Source: Orobanche coerulescens
Lineage: Eukaryota > Streptophyta > Magnoliopsida > Lamiales > Orobanchaceae
Assembly (NCBI GenBank): GCA_033398695.1
Contig: CM065802.1
Location: 154,541,465-154,605,464, forward strand
Direction: 5' to 3'
Length of the DNA stretch: 64,000 nucleotides
Part shown: piece by piece, positions 9,641-21,441 of the stretch
Numbering within the stretch: the stretch's first letter is position 1
How the letters are laid out: each line of letters starts with the position of its first letter
Made by a program: the position numbers and the translations under genes
The notes under the pieces: generated by a model
What the model was told of the DNA's origin: nothing
Seen by the model: only the letters and a program-made list of their open reading frames with translations
Databases searched by the model: none

Positions 9641-11323
9641 TAGATCCACTTGTTCCAATAGGCACTATGCCCTTAGGGCGGTCTACTAGAGTCCAGACCT
9701 GATTGACATGCATCGAGTCTATCTCAGCTTCCATAGCTTCACGCCATTTCGCGGAGTCTACATCCATCATCGCTTGGTCATAGGTCGTTGGGTCGGTCTC
9801 TTGGATATCACTTGGAACCTCATGGAGACCCAGCTCCTCCAAGTGCACAAGCCCATACCTCTCAGGTAAATGAGACACCCTACTAGACCTACGAGGTGGT
9901 TGTACTTGTGTTTCAGAAGGTTCGGTTCCAATTTCTTGCATAGGTGTCTCCTTAGGAGTTTCATTGTATTCTTCCAAAGAAATACTTCTACCTGCTCCGC
10001 CTTCCTGGATGAACTCATCTTCCAGGAAGTGTGCTTGTAAAGAAACAACGATCTTTCGATCTTCGGGCATGTAGAATAGATAACCCATCGTCCCAGACGA
10101 GAATCCAATGAAATGTCCCTTCGCGGACCTAGCTTCCAATTTCTCCACCTTAGTCTTCTTGACATAGGCGGGACATCCCCAAATCCTAATATGATTAAGA
10201 CTTGGTTTCCTGCCCTTCCACATCTCATGTGGAGTTTTAGGAACGGATTTGTAAGGACATCTGTTCAAGATGTAAGCGCCAGTCAGGAGTGCATACCCCC
10301 ACAGGTAAATCGGTAAGTCAGTATATCCCAGCATAGAACGGACCATGTTCAACAAGGTCCGGTTCCTTCTTTTTGACAAACCATTTAACTGAGGAGTACC
10401 TAGAGGTGTTAGTTGTGAAACTATTCCATGTTCTTTAAGGAACTCGTCAAACTCCGTACTCATATACTTGCCACCTCGGTCCGACCGAAGTGCTTTGACA
10501 TGATTACCAGTTTGTTTCTCGACTAGGGCCTTGAATTCCTGGAATTTCTCAAAGGCCTCGGATTTATGTTTCATTAAGTATACATAACCATACCTAGTAT
10601 GATCATCTGTAAACGTTATGAAATATTGATATCCATCACGTAATGCTTCCAAAGCACCACATACGTTGGTATGGATTAATCCCAGTTTATCAGCGGCTCT
10701 TTCAAAAGTCCCTCTGAAGGGGGACTTAGTCATTTTGCCTTTAAGGCAAGATTCACAAGTAGGAAAGGGATCCGATCCCAATGGACCCATAAGTCCATCT
10801 TTTTCATTTTGTAAACCTTGGTCTGACCAACATGACCAAGTCTAAAATGCCATTTCGAACTAGACTGGTTTCATCCCTACCACGCTTCCTAGTCATAGTA
10901 TTCACAACGACTTTGTTACTGAGGTTTAGATGATACAGTCCATTTAACAATGTAGAAGTGCCCACTAGTTTATTTCTGAAATAAATTTTGCAGGAACCAT
11001 CACCAATGAAAAATGAAAAATCCTTTCCGATCCATGACCGAAATGGATACAATGTTTTTATGCCCTTTGGGCAAAAAAAGTACATCTTCTAAAGTCGGAA
11101 CAAAACCAGATTCTAAACACAAAAGAAGTGATCCTATGTCGGTTGCTTCGACACTATGCCCGCTTCCGACAGTAACCATCACTTGCCCAGCTCCAAGCTT
11201 CCTACTTTGTTCCAGATCCTGATTTACGGTACAAATATGAGAACTAGCACCAGAATCCAGTATCCAAGAAGTAGAAAATACAGTAGAAGAACAATTTGTT
11301 TCCAAAACTAAAAGTTCTGTACC
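9641..11323 (-). pseudogene. Copia A protease and integrase, inactive
   Basis: Read leftwards: the aspartic protease motif WILDSGASSHIC (near 11230-11265), then a VLFLPKGHKNIVSIS segment. A frame change near 11010 leads to NKLVGTSTLLNGLYHLNL, and a further change near 10800-10860 to a WHFRLGHVG block (integrase zinc region) and CESCLKGKMTKSPF. The catalytic core follows: LGLIHTNVCG, FITFTDDHTRYGYVYLM, LRSDRGGKYMS, GTPQLNGLSKRRNRTLL. The first catalytic Asp is Asn (10665-10667), the second Asp is kept, and the Glu is Lys (10371-10373), so two of three DDE residues are lost. An acidic linker and the start of the RT region follow, with a frame change near 9640. Confidence 0.88.
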
Positions 11324-12142
11324 TTAAGTGCCATGAAGAATCGGACACTCTCTAGCCCAGTGGCCTAGCTCACCGCACTTGAGACAAACGTCTTTCTTCT
11401 TGCTCTTTGGAACCATTGGGGCCTTGCCCTTGCCCTTGAGGTCCTTAACATGTGGTCCAGTCTGCTTCTTGGTCTTTTTCTTCTTGTTCTTAGACCTCCG
11501 AGGTCCAGAAGAAATCACAAGAGCAGACTCCTTCATCCGCGGAGTCTTCATCTGAGACTGAGCGGTCACAAGTTTGTTCATTAGCCCAGCTAAATTACAT
11601 GCAATCTCATTGCAGTTGAAGTTCATAACAAACTGTGAGAAGGAATCACGGAGAGACTGTAGGATGAGGTCGGTTTGGAGAGAAGTATCCATTTTAAAAT
11701 CAAGAGCCTCCAATCTCTCGATCATGGATATCATTTTGAGGACGTGTTCCCCAACCTTCTCACCTTCCTTCATCCTTGCATCGAACAGTTGCTTGGATAT
11801 CTCATATCTAGCAGTTCTGCTGTGCTCACCATAAAGTTCGGTTAAGTGAGATAGAATCTGCCTAGCAGAAGTCATTTTCTCATGAGCTCTCTGAAGCTTA
11901 TTAGACATAGAAGCCATCATGTAAGCACGGACTTTTATGTCATCATTAACGCACTATTCATGGTTTTCGATCTCTTCATGATTGGCTCTGGTCCGCACAG
12001 GAGGCGCCGGAATGTCCGTCTCCAAGACGTATCCCAGTGCCTCTATACTGAGGACAATCATCACATTGCGGAGCCAGTCCACAAAGATAGGGCTAATCAG
12101 GGTGTTCTTCTCGAGTAGAATTGCGAGTGTATTCATTGTCAT
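11324..12142 (-). pseudogene. Copia A gag with CCHC zinc knuckle, internal stop
   Basis: One frame runs leftwards from an ATG near 12142 (NTLAILLEKNTLISPIFVDW, a copia Gag N-terminus). It continues through a TAG at 11954-11956, resumes as VRAYMMASMSNKLQRAHEKM, and ends with a lysine-rich stretch and the zinc knuckle CLKCGELGHWAREC (C-X2-C-X4-H-X4-C, near 11342-11388). A TAA at 11324-11326 separates it from the protease, which is in the same frame; in an intact element gag and pol would be one frame. Gag packages the element RNA through the zinc knuckle. Confidence 0.87.
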
Positions 12143-12344
12143 ATTGAGAGTTATGTATGCATTAAGTATAACAGATTAATTAGTGACTCGTTTAATTATG
12201 TTCTGAGTATAGAATTAAGATCTTTTCTATTCTTGTTACCCAGCTCCCACTATTTTTATCGGAACAACACACTCCCACGTGAAATCCGGAAGTATCGTCG
12301 CACTACTTCATAGTGGTGATCGAGTTCTTTATAAATCTTAATAA
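12143..12344 (-). other. Leader region of copia A between gag and the 5S array
   Basis: About 200 bp with no reading frame. It should hold the 5' untranslated leader and primer-binding site, but I see neither a convincing match to the usual initiator-tRNA site nor any match to the ends of the 3' LTR. The right limit is the first base clearly assignable to a 5S gene. Confidence 0.5.
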
Positions 12345-12439
12345 GGGGATGACCCATCCTAGTACTACTATCGCCCGAGCGCGCTTAACTTCGGAGTTCT
12401 GATGGGATCTGGTGCATTAGTGCTGATATGATCGCACCT
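12345..12439 (-). pseudogene. 5S rRNA gene 1, class 2, 3'-truncated at the array edge
   Basis: About 95 bp match the 5' part of the 5S gene, ending on the element side inside GGATGGGT. The last ~24 bases and the T-run terminator are replaced by copia A leader sequence. It also carries changes such as GATGACCC for GTCACCC and CATATCAGC for CATACCAGC. Not expected to give functional RNA. Confidence 0.92.
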
Positions 12440-13021
12440 ATAAATGGAACCATATTCTATTATCATATGGTAGATTCGACCCGAACTTCAAACAGACATA
12501 ACTCTCAAACCGGGAGGAGCTACAGGACCCGCCACACATGCCAACGAAGATCTTCTCGCGCCCATCGTGTGACCCGATGCTCAGAATTCCTATTATAATA
12601 TGTTTCCGGAAGCGGAACGGCAATTCGTGTCGAACTCATCGCGTTCCGCCATGACATAACTGGTCCCGAGCCTAAATTCCCTCGTTTTCACGCACTTTCG
12701 GCCTTTATATCACTTTATTTATATAATATTTCGTTTTTATTTTGATATCTTGTGTCATTTTCAATTTAGATGTGTTTCTTAGGCTTAAAAATACAGTGTC
12801 TAATGTATTGAGAGGCGGAATTTGATAATTTCTAATTAGTAAAATCGCATTTCTTCCCCGTACGACGTGCGTTTGTCATTTACTTTATTACTCCAGTAAC
12901 GGTATATTATTTTCAATAAGCTTCTTTAGACCGTAGGTGGAAGGATCACCGTGCATAATTCCTAAGAAAACAAAAAATCGAGCGTAAAAAAAGAATCGAG
13001 CAGCGTTGGACGGCAAAAAAA

Positions 13022-13141
13022 GGGTGTGCAACACGAGGACTTCCAAGAGGGTCACCCATCCTAGTACTACTCTCGCCCAAGCACGCTTAACTTCGGAGTT
13101 CTGATGAGATCCGGTGCATTAGTGCTGGTATGATCGCACTT
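13022..13141 (-). rRNA. 5S rRNA gene 2, class 1
   Basis: Full length (120 bp) with normal box A. The 5' end is AAG and the 3' end GCACACCC, so the end of helix I would be unpaired. The 3' part has CCAAGAGGG instead of CCCAGGGGG. Confidence 0.95.
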
Positions 13142-13491
13142 ATAAGTGGAACCATATTCTATTCTCTTTTGATAGATTCGACCCGAACTTCAAACAGCCA
13201 TAACTTTCGAACCGGGAAGAGCTACGGGACCCACCACACATGCCGGCGAAGCTCTTCTCGCGCCCATCGTGTGACCGATGCTCATAATTCCTATTACAAT
13301 ATGCTTCCGGAAGCGGAACGGCGATTCGTGTCGAACCAGATCGCGTTCCGCCATGACATAACAGGTCCCGAGCCTAAATTCCCCCGTTTTCACGCACTTT
13401 CGGCCTTTATATCACTTTATTTATATAAAATTTCGTTTTTCTTTTGATATCTTGTGTCATTTTCGATCTAGATGTGTTTCTTAGGCTTAAA

Positions 13492-13511
13492 AATACATTC
13501 TCCAATGTATT
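13492..13511. repeat. Conserved spacer hairpin AATACATT-N4-AATGTATT (representative)
   Basis: A perfect 8 bp inverted repeat with a 4 base loop occurs once per spacer. The loop varies (CTCC, CTCT, CTGT, ACGT) while the arms are almost always kept. It is altered in the first unit (ACAGTGTCTAATGTATT near 12,790) and near 60,215. Its role is unknown. Confidence 0.75.
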
Positions 13512-13723
13512 GAGAGGCAGAATTTGATAATTTCTAATTAGTAAAATTGCATTTCTTCCCCGTACGACGAGCGTTTGTCATTTACTTTATTACTCCCGTG
13601 ACGGTATATCATTTTCAGTTAGCTTCTTTAGACCGTGGGTGGAAGGATCACCGTGCAGAATTCCTAAGAAAACGAATAATCGAGCGTAAAAAAAGAATCC
13701 AGCAGCATTGGACCGAAATAAAA

Positions 13724-13843
13724 GGGTGTGCAACACGAGGACTTCCCAGGGGGTCACCCATCCTAGTACTACTCTCGCCCAAGCACGCCCAACTTCGGAG
13801 TTCTGATGAGATCCGGTGCATTAGTGCTGGTATGATCGCACTT
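13724..13843 (-). rRNA. 5S rRNA gene 3, class 1
   Basis: Full length (120 bp), box A normal except GTTGGGC for GTTAAGC (plus strand GCCCAAC). Confidence 0.95.
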
Positions 13844-14425
13844 ATAAGTGGAACCATATTCTATTCTCTTTTGGTAGATTCGACCCGAACTTCAAACAGC
13901 CATAACTTTCGAACCGGGAGGAGCTACGGGACCCACCGCACATGCCGGCGAAGCTTTTCTCGCGCCCATCGTGTGACCCGATGCTCATAATTCCTATTAT
14001 AATATGTTTCCGGAAGCGGAACGGCGATTCGTGTCGAACTCATTGCGTTGCGCCATGACATAACTGGTCCCTAGCCTAAATTACCCCGTTTTCACGCACT
14101 TTCGGCCTTTATATCACTTTATTTATATAATATTTCGTTTTTATTTTGATATCTTGTGTCATTTTCAATTTAGATGTGTTTCTTAGGCTGAAAAATACAT
14201 TCTCTAATGTATTGAGAGGCGGAATTTGATAATTTCTAATTAGTAAAATCGCATTTCTTCCCCGTACGACGTGCGTTTGTCATTTACTTTATTACTCCCG
14301 TAACGGTATATTATTTTCAATAAGCTTCTTTAGACCGTAGGCGGAAGGATCACCGTGCATAATTCCTAAGAAAACAAAAAATCGAGCGTAAAAAAAGAAT
14401 CGAGCAGCGTTGGACGGCAAAAAAA

Positions 14426-14544
14426 GGGTGTGCAACACGAGGACTTCCGAGGGGGTCACCCATCCTAGTACTACTCTCGCCCAACGTGCTTAAATTCGGA
14501 GTTCTGATGGGATCTGGTGCATTAGTGCTGGTATGATCGCACCC
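14426..14544 (-). rRNA. 5S rRNA gene 4, class 2 5' end with class 1 3' end
   Basis: 119 bp. The 5' end is GGGTGCG but the 3' end is GCACACCC, a mosaic. One base is missing in the GCACGTTGGG segment. Confidence 0.94.
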
Positions 14545-15125
14545 ATAAATGGAACCATATTCTATTATCTTATGGTAGATTCGACCCGAACTTCCTACAG
14601 CCATAACTTTCGAACCGGAGGAGCTACGGGACCCGCCACACATGCCGGCGAAGCTCTTCTCGCGCCCATCGTGTGACCCGATGCTCAGAATTCATATTAT
14701 AATATGTTTCCGGAAGCGGAACGGTGATTCGTGTTGAACTCATAGCGTTCCGCCATGACATAACTCGTCCCGAGCCTAAATTCCCCCGTTTTCACGCACT
14801 TTCGGCCTTTATATCACTTTATTTATATAATATTTCGTTTTTCTTTTGATATCTTGTGTCATTTTCGATTTAGATGTGTTTCTTAGGCTTAAAAATACAT
14901 TCTCCAATGTATTGAGAGGCGGAATTTGATAATTTCTAATTAGTAAAATTGCATTTCTTCCCCGTACGACGAACGTTTGTCATTTACTTAATTACTCCCG
15001 TGACGGTATATCATTTTCAGTTAGCTTCTTTAGACCGTGGGTGGAAGGATCACCGTGCAGAATTCCTAAGAAAACGAAAAATCGAGCGTAAAAAAAGAAT
15101 CCAGCAGCATTGGACCAGAAAAAAA

Positions 15126-15245
15126 GGGTGTGCAACACGAGGACTTCCCAGGGGGTCACCCATCCTAGTACTACTCTCGCCCAAGCACGCCTAACTTCGG
15201 AGTTCTGATGAGATCCGGTGCATAAGTGCTGGTATGATCGCACTT
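15126..15245 (-). rRNA. 5S rRNA gene 5, class 1
   Basis: 120 bp; box A GTTAGGC (one change) and CACTTATGCACC for CACTAATGCACC. Confidence 0.95.
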
Positions 15246-15827
15246 ATAAGTGGAACCATATTCTATTCTCTTTTGGTAGATTCGACCCGAACTTCAAACA
15301 GCCATAACTTTCGAACCGGGAGGAGCTACGGAACCTACCACACATGCCGGCGAAGCTCTTCTCGCGCCCATCGTGTGACCCGATGCTCAGAATTCCTATT
15401 ATAATATGCTTCCGGAAGCGGAACGGCGATTCGTGTCGAACTCATGGCGTTCCGCCATGACATAACTGGTCCCGAGCCTAAATTCCCTCGTTTTCACGCA
15501 CTTTCGGCCTTTATATCACTTTATTTATATAATATTTCATTTTTATTTTGATATCTTGTGTCAATTTCAATTTAGATGTGTTTCTTAGGCTTAAAAATAC
15601 ATTCTCTAATGTATTGAGAGGCGGAATTTGATAATTTCTAATTAGTAAAATCGCATTTCTTCCCCGTACGACGTGCGTTTGTCATTTACTTTATTACTCC
15701 CGTAACGGTATATTATTTTCAATAAGCTTCTTTACACCGGAGGTGGAAGGATCACCGTGCATAATTCCTATGAAAACAAAAAATCGAGCGTAAAAAAAGA
15801 ATCGAGTAGCGTTGGACGGCAAAAAAA

Positions 15828-15947
15828 GGGTGTGCAACACGAGGACTTCCAAGAGGGTCACCCATCCTAGTACTGCTCTCGCCCAAGCACGCTTAACTTC
15901 GGAGTTCTGATGAGATCCGGTGCATTAGTGCTGGTATGATCGCACTT
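15828..15947 (-). rRNA. 5S rRNA gene 6, class 1
   Basis: 120 bp; normal box A; AGAGCAGTACT for AGAGTAGTACT. Confidence 0.95.
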
Positions 15948-16528
15948 ATAAGTGGAACCATATTCTATTCTCTTTTGGTAGATTCGACCCGAACTTCAAA
16001 CAACCATAACTTTCGAACCGGGAGGAGCTATGGGACCCACCACACATGCCGGCGAAGCGCTTCTCGCGCCCATCGTGTGACCCAATGCTCAGAATTCCTA
16101 TTATAATATGCTTCCGGAAACGGAACGGCGATTCGTGTCAAACTCATGGCGTTCCGCCATGACATAACAGGTCCCGAGCCTAAATTCCCCCGTTTTCACG
16201 CACTTTCGGCCTTTATATCACTTTATTTATATAATATTTGGTTTTTATTTTGATATCTTGTGTCATTTTCGATTTAGATGTGTTTCTTAGGCTTAAATAT
16301 ACATTCTCCAATGTATTGAGAGGCAGAATTTGATAATTTCTAATTAATAAATCGCATTTCTTCCCCGTACTACGAGCGTTTGTCATTTACTTTATTACTC
16401 CCGTGATGGTATATCATTTTCAGTTAGCTTCTTTAGACCGTGGGTGGAAGGATCACCGTGCAGAATTCCTAAGAAAATGAAAAATCGAGCGTAAAAAAAG
16501 AATCCAGCAGCATTGGACCGGAAAAAAA

Positions 16529-16648
16529 GGGTGTGCAACACGACGACTTCCCAGGGGGTCACCCATCCTAGTACTACTCTCGCCCAAGCACGCCTAACTT
16601 CGGAGTTCTGATGAGATCCGGTGCATAAGTGCTGGTATGATCGCACTT
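16529..16648 (-). rRNA. 5S rRNA gene 7, class 1
   Basis: 120 bp; shares CACTTATGCACC and GTTAGGC with genes 5 and 8, showing recent common origin of these units. Confidence 0.95.
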
Positions 16649-17229
16649 ATAAGTGGAACCATATTCTATTCTCTTTTGGTAGATTCGACCCGAACTTCAA
16701 ACAGCCATAACTTTCGAACTGGGAGGAGCTACAGGACCTACCACACATGCCGGCGAAGCTCTTCTCGCGCCCATCGTGTGACCCGATGCTCAGAATTCCT
16801 ATTATAATATGCTTCCGGAAGCGGAACGGCGATTCGTGTCGAACTCATGGCGTTCCGCCATGACATAACTGGTCCCGAGCCTAAATTCCCTCGTTTTCAT
16901 GCACTTTCGGCCTTTATATCACTTTATTTATATAATATTTGGTTTTTATTTTGATATCTTTTGTCATTTTCGATTTAGATGTGTTTCTTAGACTTAAAAA
17001 TACATTCTCCAATGTATTGAGAGGCATAATTTGATAATTTCTAATTAATAAATCGCATTTCTTCCCCATACTACGAGCGTTTGTCATTTACTTTATTACT
17101 CCCGTGATGGTATATCATTTTCAGTTAGCTTCTTTAGACCGTGGGTGGAAGGATCACCGTGCAGAATTCCTAAGAAAATGAAAAATCGAGCGTAAAAAAA
17201 GAATCCAGCAGCATTGGACCGGAAAAAAA

Positions 17230-17349
17230 GGGTGTGCAACACGAGGACTTCCCAGGGGGTCACCCATCCTAGTACTACTCTCGCCCAAGCACGCCTAACT
17301 TCGGAGTTCTGATGAGATCCGGTGCATAAGTGCTGGTATGATCGCACTT
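17230..17349 (-). rRNA. 5S rRNA gene 8, class 1
   Basis: 120 bp; nearly identical to gene 7, and the adjoining spacers also match closely (ATTAATAAATCGC, GTGATGGTATATC), so this is a recent unit duplication. Confidence 0.95.
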
Positions 17350-17946
17350 ATAAGTGGAACCATATTCTATTCTCTTTTGTTAGATTCGACCCGAACTTCA
17401 AACAGCCATAACTTTCGAACTGGGAGGAGCTACAGGACCTACCACACATGCCGGCGAAGCTCTTCTCGCGTCCATCGTGTGACCCGATGCTCAGAATTCC
17501 TATTATAATATGCTTCCGGAAGCGGAACGGCGATTCGTGTCGAACTCATGGCGTTCCGCCATGACATAACTGGTCCCGAGCCTAAATTCCCCCGTTTTCA
17601 AGCACTTTCGGCCTTTATATCACTTTATTTATATAACATTTCATTTTTCTTTTGATATCTTGTGTCATTTTCAATTTAGATGTGTTTCTTAGGCTTAAAA
17701 ATACATTCTCCAATGTATTGAGATGCGGAATTTGATAATTTCTAATTAGTAAAATCGCATTTCTTCCACGTACGACGATCGTTTGTCATTTACTTTATTA
17801 CTCGTGCGACGGTATATTATTTTCAATAAGCTTTATATCCAAGGCTTCTTTAGACCGTAGGTGGAAGGATCACCTTGGAGAATTCCTAAGAAAACGAAAA
17901 ATCGAGCGTAAAAAAAGAATCGAGCAGCGATGGACGGCAAAAAACC

Positions 17947-18065
17947 GGGGTGCAACACGATGACTTCCCAGGGGGTCACCCATCCTAGTACTACTCTCGC
18001 CCAGGCACGCTTACCTTCAGAGTTCTGATGGGATCCGGTGCATTATTGCTGGTATGATCGCATCC
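17947..18065 (-). rRNA. 5S rRNA gene 9, class 3-like
   Basis: 119 bp with GGATGCG 5' end, CATACCAGC still normal and box A GGTAAGC. The upstream unit carries an insertion CTTTATATCCAAGG near 17,830. Confidence 0.94.
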
Positions 18066-18540
18066 ATAAGTAGAACCACATTCTATTCTCTTATGGTAGA
18101 TTCCACCCGAACTTCAAACAGCCATAACTTTCGAACCGGGAGGAGCCACGGGACCCACCAGACATGCCTGCGAAGCTCTTCTCGCGCCCATCGTGTGACC
18201 CGACGCTCAGAATTCCTATTATAATATGTTTCCGGAAGCGGAACGGCAATTCGTGTCGAACTCATGGCATCCCTCCATGACATAACTGGTCCCGAGCCTA
18301 AATTCCCTCGTTTTCACGCACTTTCGGCCTTTATATAACTTTATTTATATAATATTTTGTTTTTCTTTTGATATCTTGTGTCATTTTCAACTTAGATGTG
18401 TTTCTTAGGCTTAAAAATACATTCTGTAATGTATTGAGAGGCGGAATTTGATAATTTCTAATAAGTAAAATCGCATTTCTTCCCCGTACGATGAGCGTTT
18501 GTCATTTACTTTATTACTCTCGTTACGGTATATGATTTTC

Positions 18541-18638
18541 CCAGGGGGTCACCCATCCTAGTACTACTCTCGCCCAAGCACGCTTACCTTCGGAGTTCTG
18601 ATGTGATCCGGTGCATTATTGCTGGTATGATCGCATCC
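18541..18638 (-). pseudogene. 5S rRNA gene 10, class 3-like, 3' end deleted
   Basis: 98 bp. The last ~21 bases of the gene, its terminator and ~108 bp of spacer are gone: spacer TATATGATTTTC runs straight into CCAGGGGGTCACCC. No T-run follows on the gene strand. Confidence 0.93.
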
Positions 18639-19221
18639 ATAAGTAGAACCACATTCTATTCTCTTATGGTAGATTCGACCCGAACTTCAAACATCCATAA
18701 CTTTCGAACCGGGAGGAGCCACGAGACCCACCAGACATGCCGGCGAAGCTCTTCTCGCGCCCGTCGTGTGACCCGATGCTCAGAATTCCTATTATAATAT
18801 GTTTCCGGAAGCGGAACGGCGATTCGTGTCGAACTTATAGCGTTTCGCCATGACATAACTGGTCCCGAGCCTAAATTCCCCCGTTTTCACGCACTTTCGG
18901 CCTTTATATCACTTTATTTATATAATATTTCGTTTTTCTTTTGATATCTTGTGTCATTTTCAATTTAGATGTGTTTCTTAGGCTTAAAAATACATTCTCC
19001 AATGTATTGAGAGGCGGAATTTGATAATTTCTAATTAGTAAAATCGCATTTCTTCCCCGTACGACGAACGTTTGTCATTTACTTAATTACTCCCGTGACG
19101 GTATATCATTTTCAGTTAGCTTCTTTAGACCGTGGGTGGAAGGATCACCGTGCAGAATTCCTAAGAAAACGAAAAATCGAGCGTAAAAAAAGAATCCAGC
19201 AGCATTGGATGGCAAAAAAAG

Positions 19222-19340
19222 GGGGTGCAACACGAGGACTTCCCAGGGGGTCACCCATCCCCGTGCTAATCTCGCCCAAGCGTGCTTAACTTCGGAGTTC
19301 TGATGGGATCTGGTGCATTAGTGCTGGTAGGATTGAACCC
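19222..19340 (-). rRNA. 5S rRNA gene 11, class 2, diverged
   Basis: 119 bp; 5' end GGGTTCAATCCTACC and CACGGGGATGGG in the C-box region, so several conserved positions are changed. Confidence 0.9.
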
Positions 19341-19920
19341 ATAAATTGAACCATATTATATTATCTTATAGTAGATTCGACCCGAACTTCAAACAGCCAT
19401 AACTTTCGAATCGGGAGGAGCTACGGGACCCGCCACACATGCCGGCGAAGCTCTTCTCGCGCCCATCGTGTGACCCGATGCTCAGAATTCCTATTATAAT
19501 ATGTTTCCGGAAGCGGAACGGCGATTCGTGTCGAACTCATCGCGTTCCGCCATGACATAACTGGTCCCGAACCTAAATTCCCCCGTTTTCACGCACTTTC
19601 GGCATTTATATCACTTTATTTATATAATATTTCGTTTTTCTTTTGATATCTTATGTTATTTTCGATTTAAATGTATTTCTTAGGCTTAAAAATACATTCT
19701 CCAATGTATTGAGAGGCAGAATTTGATAATTTCTAATTAGTAAAATCGCATTTCTTCCACGTACGACGAGCGTTTGTCATTTACTTTATTACTCCCGTGA
19801 CGGTATATTATTTTCAATAAGCTTCTTTAGACCGTAGGTGGAAGGACCACCGTGCATAATTCCTAAGAAAACAAAAAATCGAACGTAAAAAAAGAATCGA
19901 GCACCGTTGGACGGCAAAAA

Positions 19921-20040
19921 GGGTGTGCAACACTTGGACTTCTGAGGGGGTCACCCATCCTAGTACTACTCTCGCCCAAGCGCGCTTAACTTCGGAGTTA
20001 TGATGAGATCCGGTGCATTAGTGCTGGTATGATCGCACTT
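19921..20040 (-). rRNA. 5S rRNA gene 12, class 1
   Basis: 120 bp; CCTCAGAAGTCCAAGTG at the 3' side (altered), normal box A. Confidence 0.94.
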
Positions 20041-20624
20041 ATAAGTGGAACCATATTCTATTCTCTTTTGGTATATTCGACCCGAACTTCAAACAGCCAT
20101 AACTTTCGAACCGGGAGGAGCTACGGGACCCACCACACATGCCGGCGAAGCTCTTCTCGCGCCCATTGTGTGACCCGATGCTCAGAATTCCTATTATAAT
20201 ATGCTTCCGGAAGCGTAACGGCGATTCGTGTCGAACTCATCGCGTTCCGCCATGACATAACTGGTCCCGAGCCTAAATTCCCCCGTTTTCACGCACTTTC
20301 GGCCTTTATATCACTTTATTTATATAATATTTCGTTTTTCTTTTGATATCTTGTGTCATTTTCGATTTAGATGTGTTTCTTAGGCTTAAAAATACATTCT
20401 CCAATGTATTGAGAGGCAGAATTTGATAATTTCTAATTATTAAAATCGCATTTCTTCCCGTACGACGAGCGTTTGTCATTTACTTTATTACTCCCGTGAC
20501 GGTATATCATTTTCAATTAGCTTCTTTAGACCGTGGGAGGAAGGATCACCGTGCAGAATTCCTAAGAAAACGAAAAATCGAGCGTAAAAAAAGAATCCAG
20601 CAGCATTGGACGGAAAAAAAAAAG

Positions 20625-20743
20625 GCGGTGCAACACGAGGACTTCCCAGGGGGTCACCCATCCTAGTACTACTCTCGCGTAAGCTCGCTTAACTTCGGAG
20701 TTCTGATGGGATCTGGTGCATTTGTGCTGGTATGATCGCACCC
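20625..20743 (-). rRNA. 5S rRNA gene 13, class 2
   Basis: 119 bp; full helix I except GCCGC at the 3' end; TTACGCGAGAG for TTGGGCGAGAG. Confidence 0.94.
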
Positions 20744-21322
20744 ATAAATGGAACCATATTCTATTATCTTATGGTAGATTCGACCCGAACTTCAAACAAC
20801 CACAACTTTCGAACCGGGAGGAGCTACGGGATCCGCCACACATGCCGGCGAAGCTCTTCTCGCGCCCATCGTGTGACCCGATGCTCAGAATTCCTATTAT
20901 AATATGTTTAGGAGCGGAGCAGCGGTCGTTCGAACTCATAGCGTTCCGCCATGACATAACTGGTCCCAAGCCTAAATTCCCCCGTTTTCACGCACTTTCG
21001 GCCTTTATATCACTTTATTTATATAATATTTCGTTTTTCTTTTGATATCTTGTGTCATTTTCGATTTAGATGTGTTTCTTAGGCTTAAAAATACATTCTC
21101 CAATGTATTGAGAGACGGAATTTGATAATTTCTAATTAGTAAAATCGCATTTCTTCCCCGTACGACGAGCGTTTGTCATTTACTTAATTACTCCCGTGAC
21201 GGTATATCATTTTCAGTTAGCTTCTTTAGACCGTGGGTGGAAGGATCACCGTGCAGAATTCCTAAGAAAACGAAAAATCGAGCGTAAGAAAAGAATCCAG
21301 CAGCATTGGATGGCAAAAAAAG

Positions 21323-21441
21323 GGGGTGCAACACGAGGACTTCCCAGGGGGTCACCCATCCCAATACTACTCTCGTCCAAGCGCGCTTAACTTCGGAGTT
21401 CTGTTGGGATCTGGTGCATTAGTGCTGGTATGATTGCACCC
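21323..21441 (-). rRNA. 5S rRNA gene 14, class 2
   Basis: 119 bp; GGGTGCAATC 5' end, AGTATTGGGATGGG in the C-box region. Confidence 0.94.

Larger units (their letters stand above)
6216..12344 (-). mobile_element. Copia A: Ty1/copia retrotransposon, minus strand, 5' LTR missing
   Basis: Right to left: a leader (12143-12344), gag, protease, integrase, RT, RNase H, polypurine tract and a complete 3' LTR. It sits inside the integrase of copia B. No second copy of its 1,989 bp LTR occurs in the window; sequence right of ~12345 is 5S rDNA. The element was therefore truncated at its 5' side when, or after, the array came to lie against it. All reading frames carry stops or shifts. Confidence 0.88.

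Noticed and set aside
12143..12344. Remnant of the copia A 5' LTR next to the array
   Set aside because: I compared it with both ends of the 3' LTR and found no convincing match beyond short words such as CGGAACAAC.
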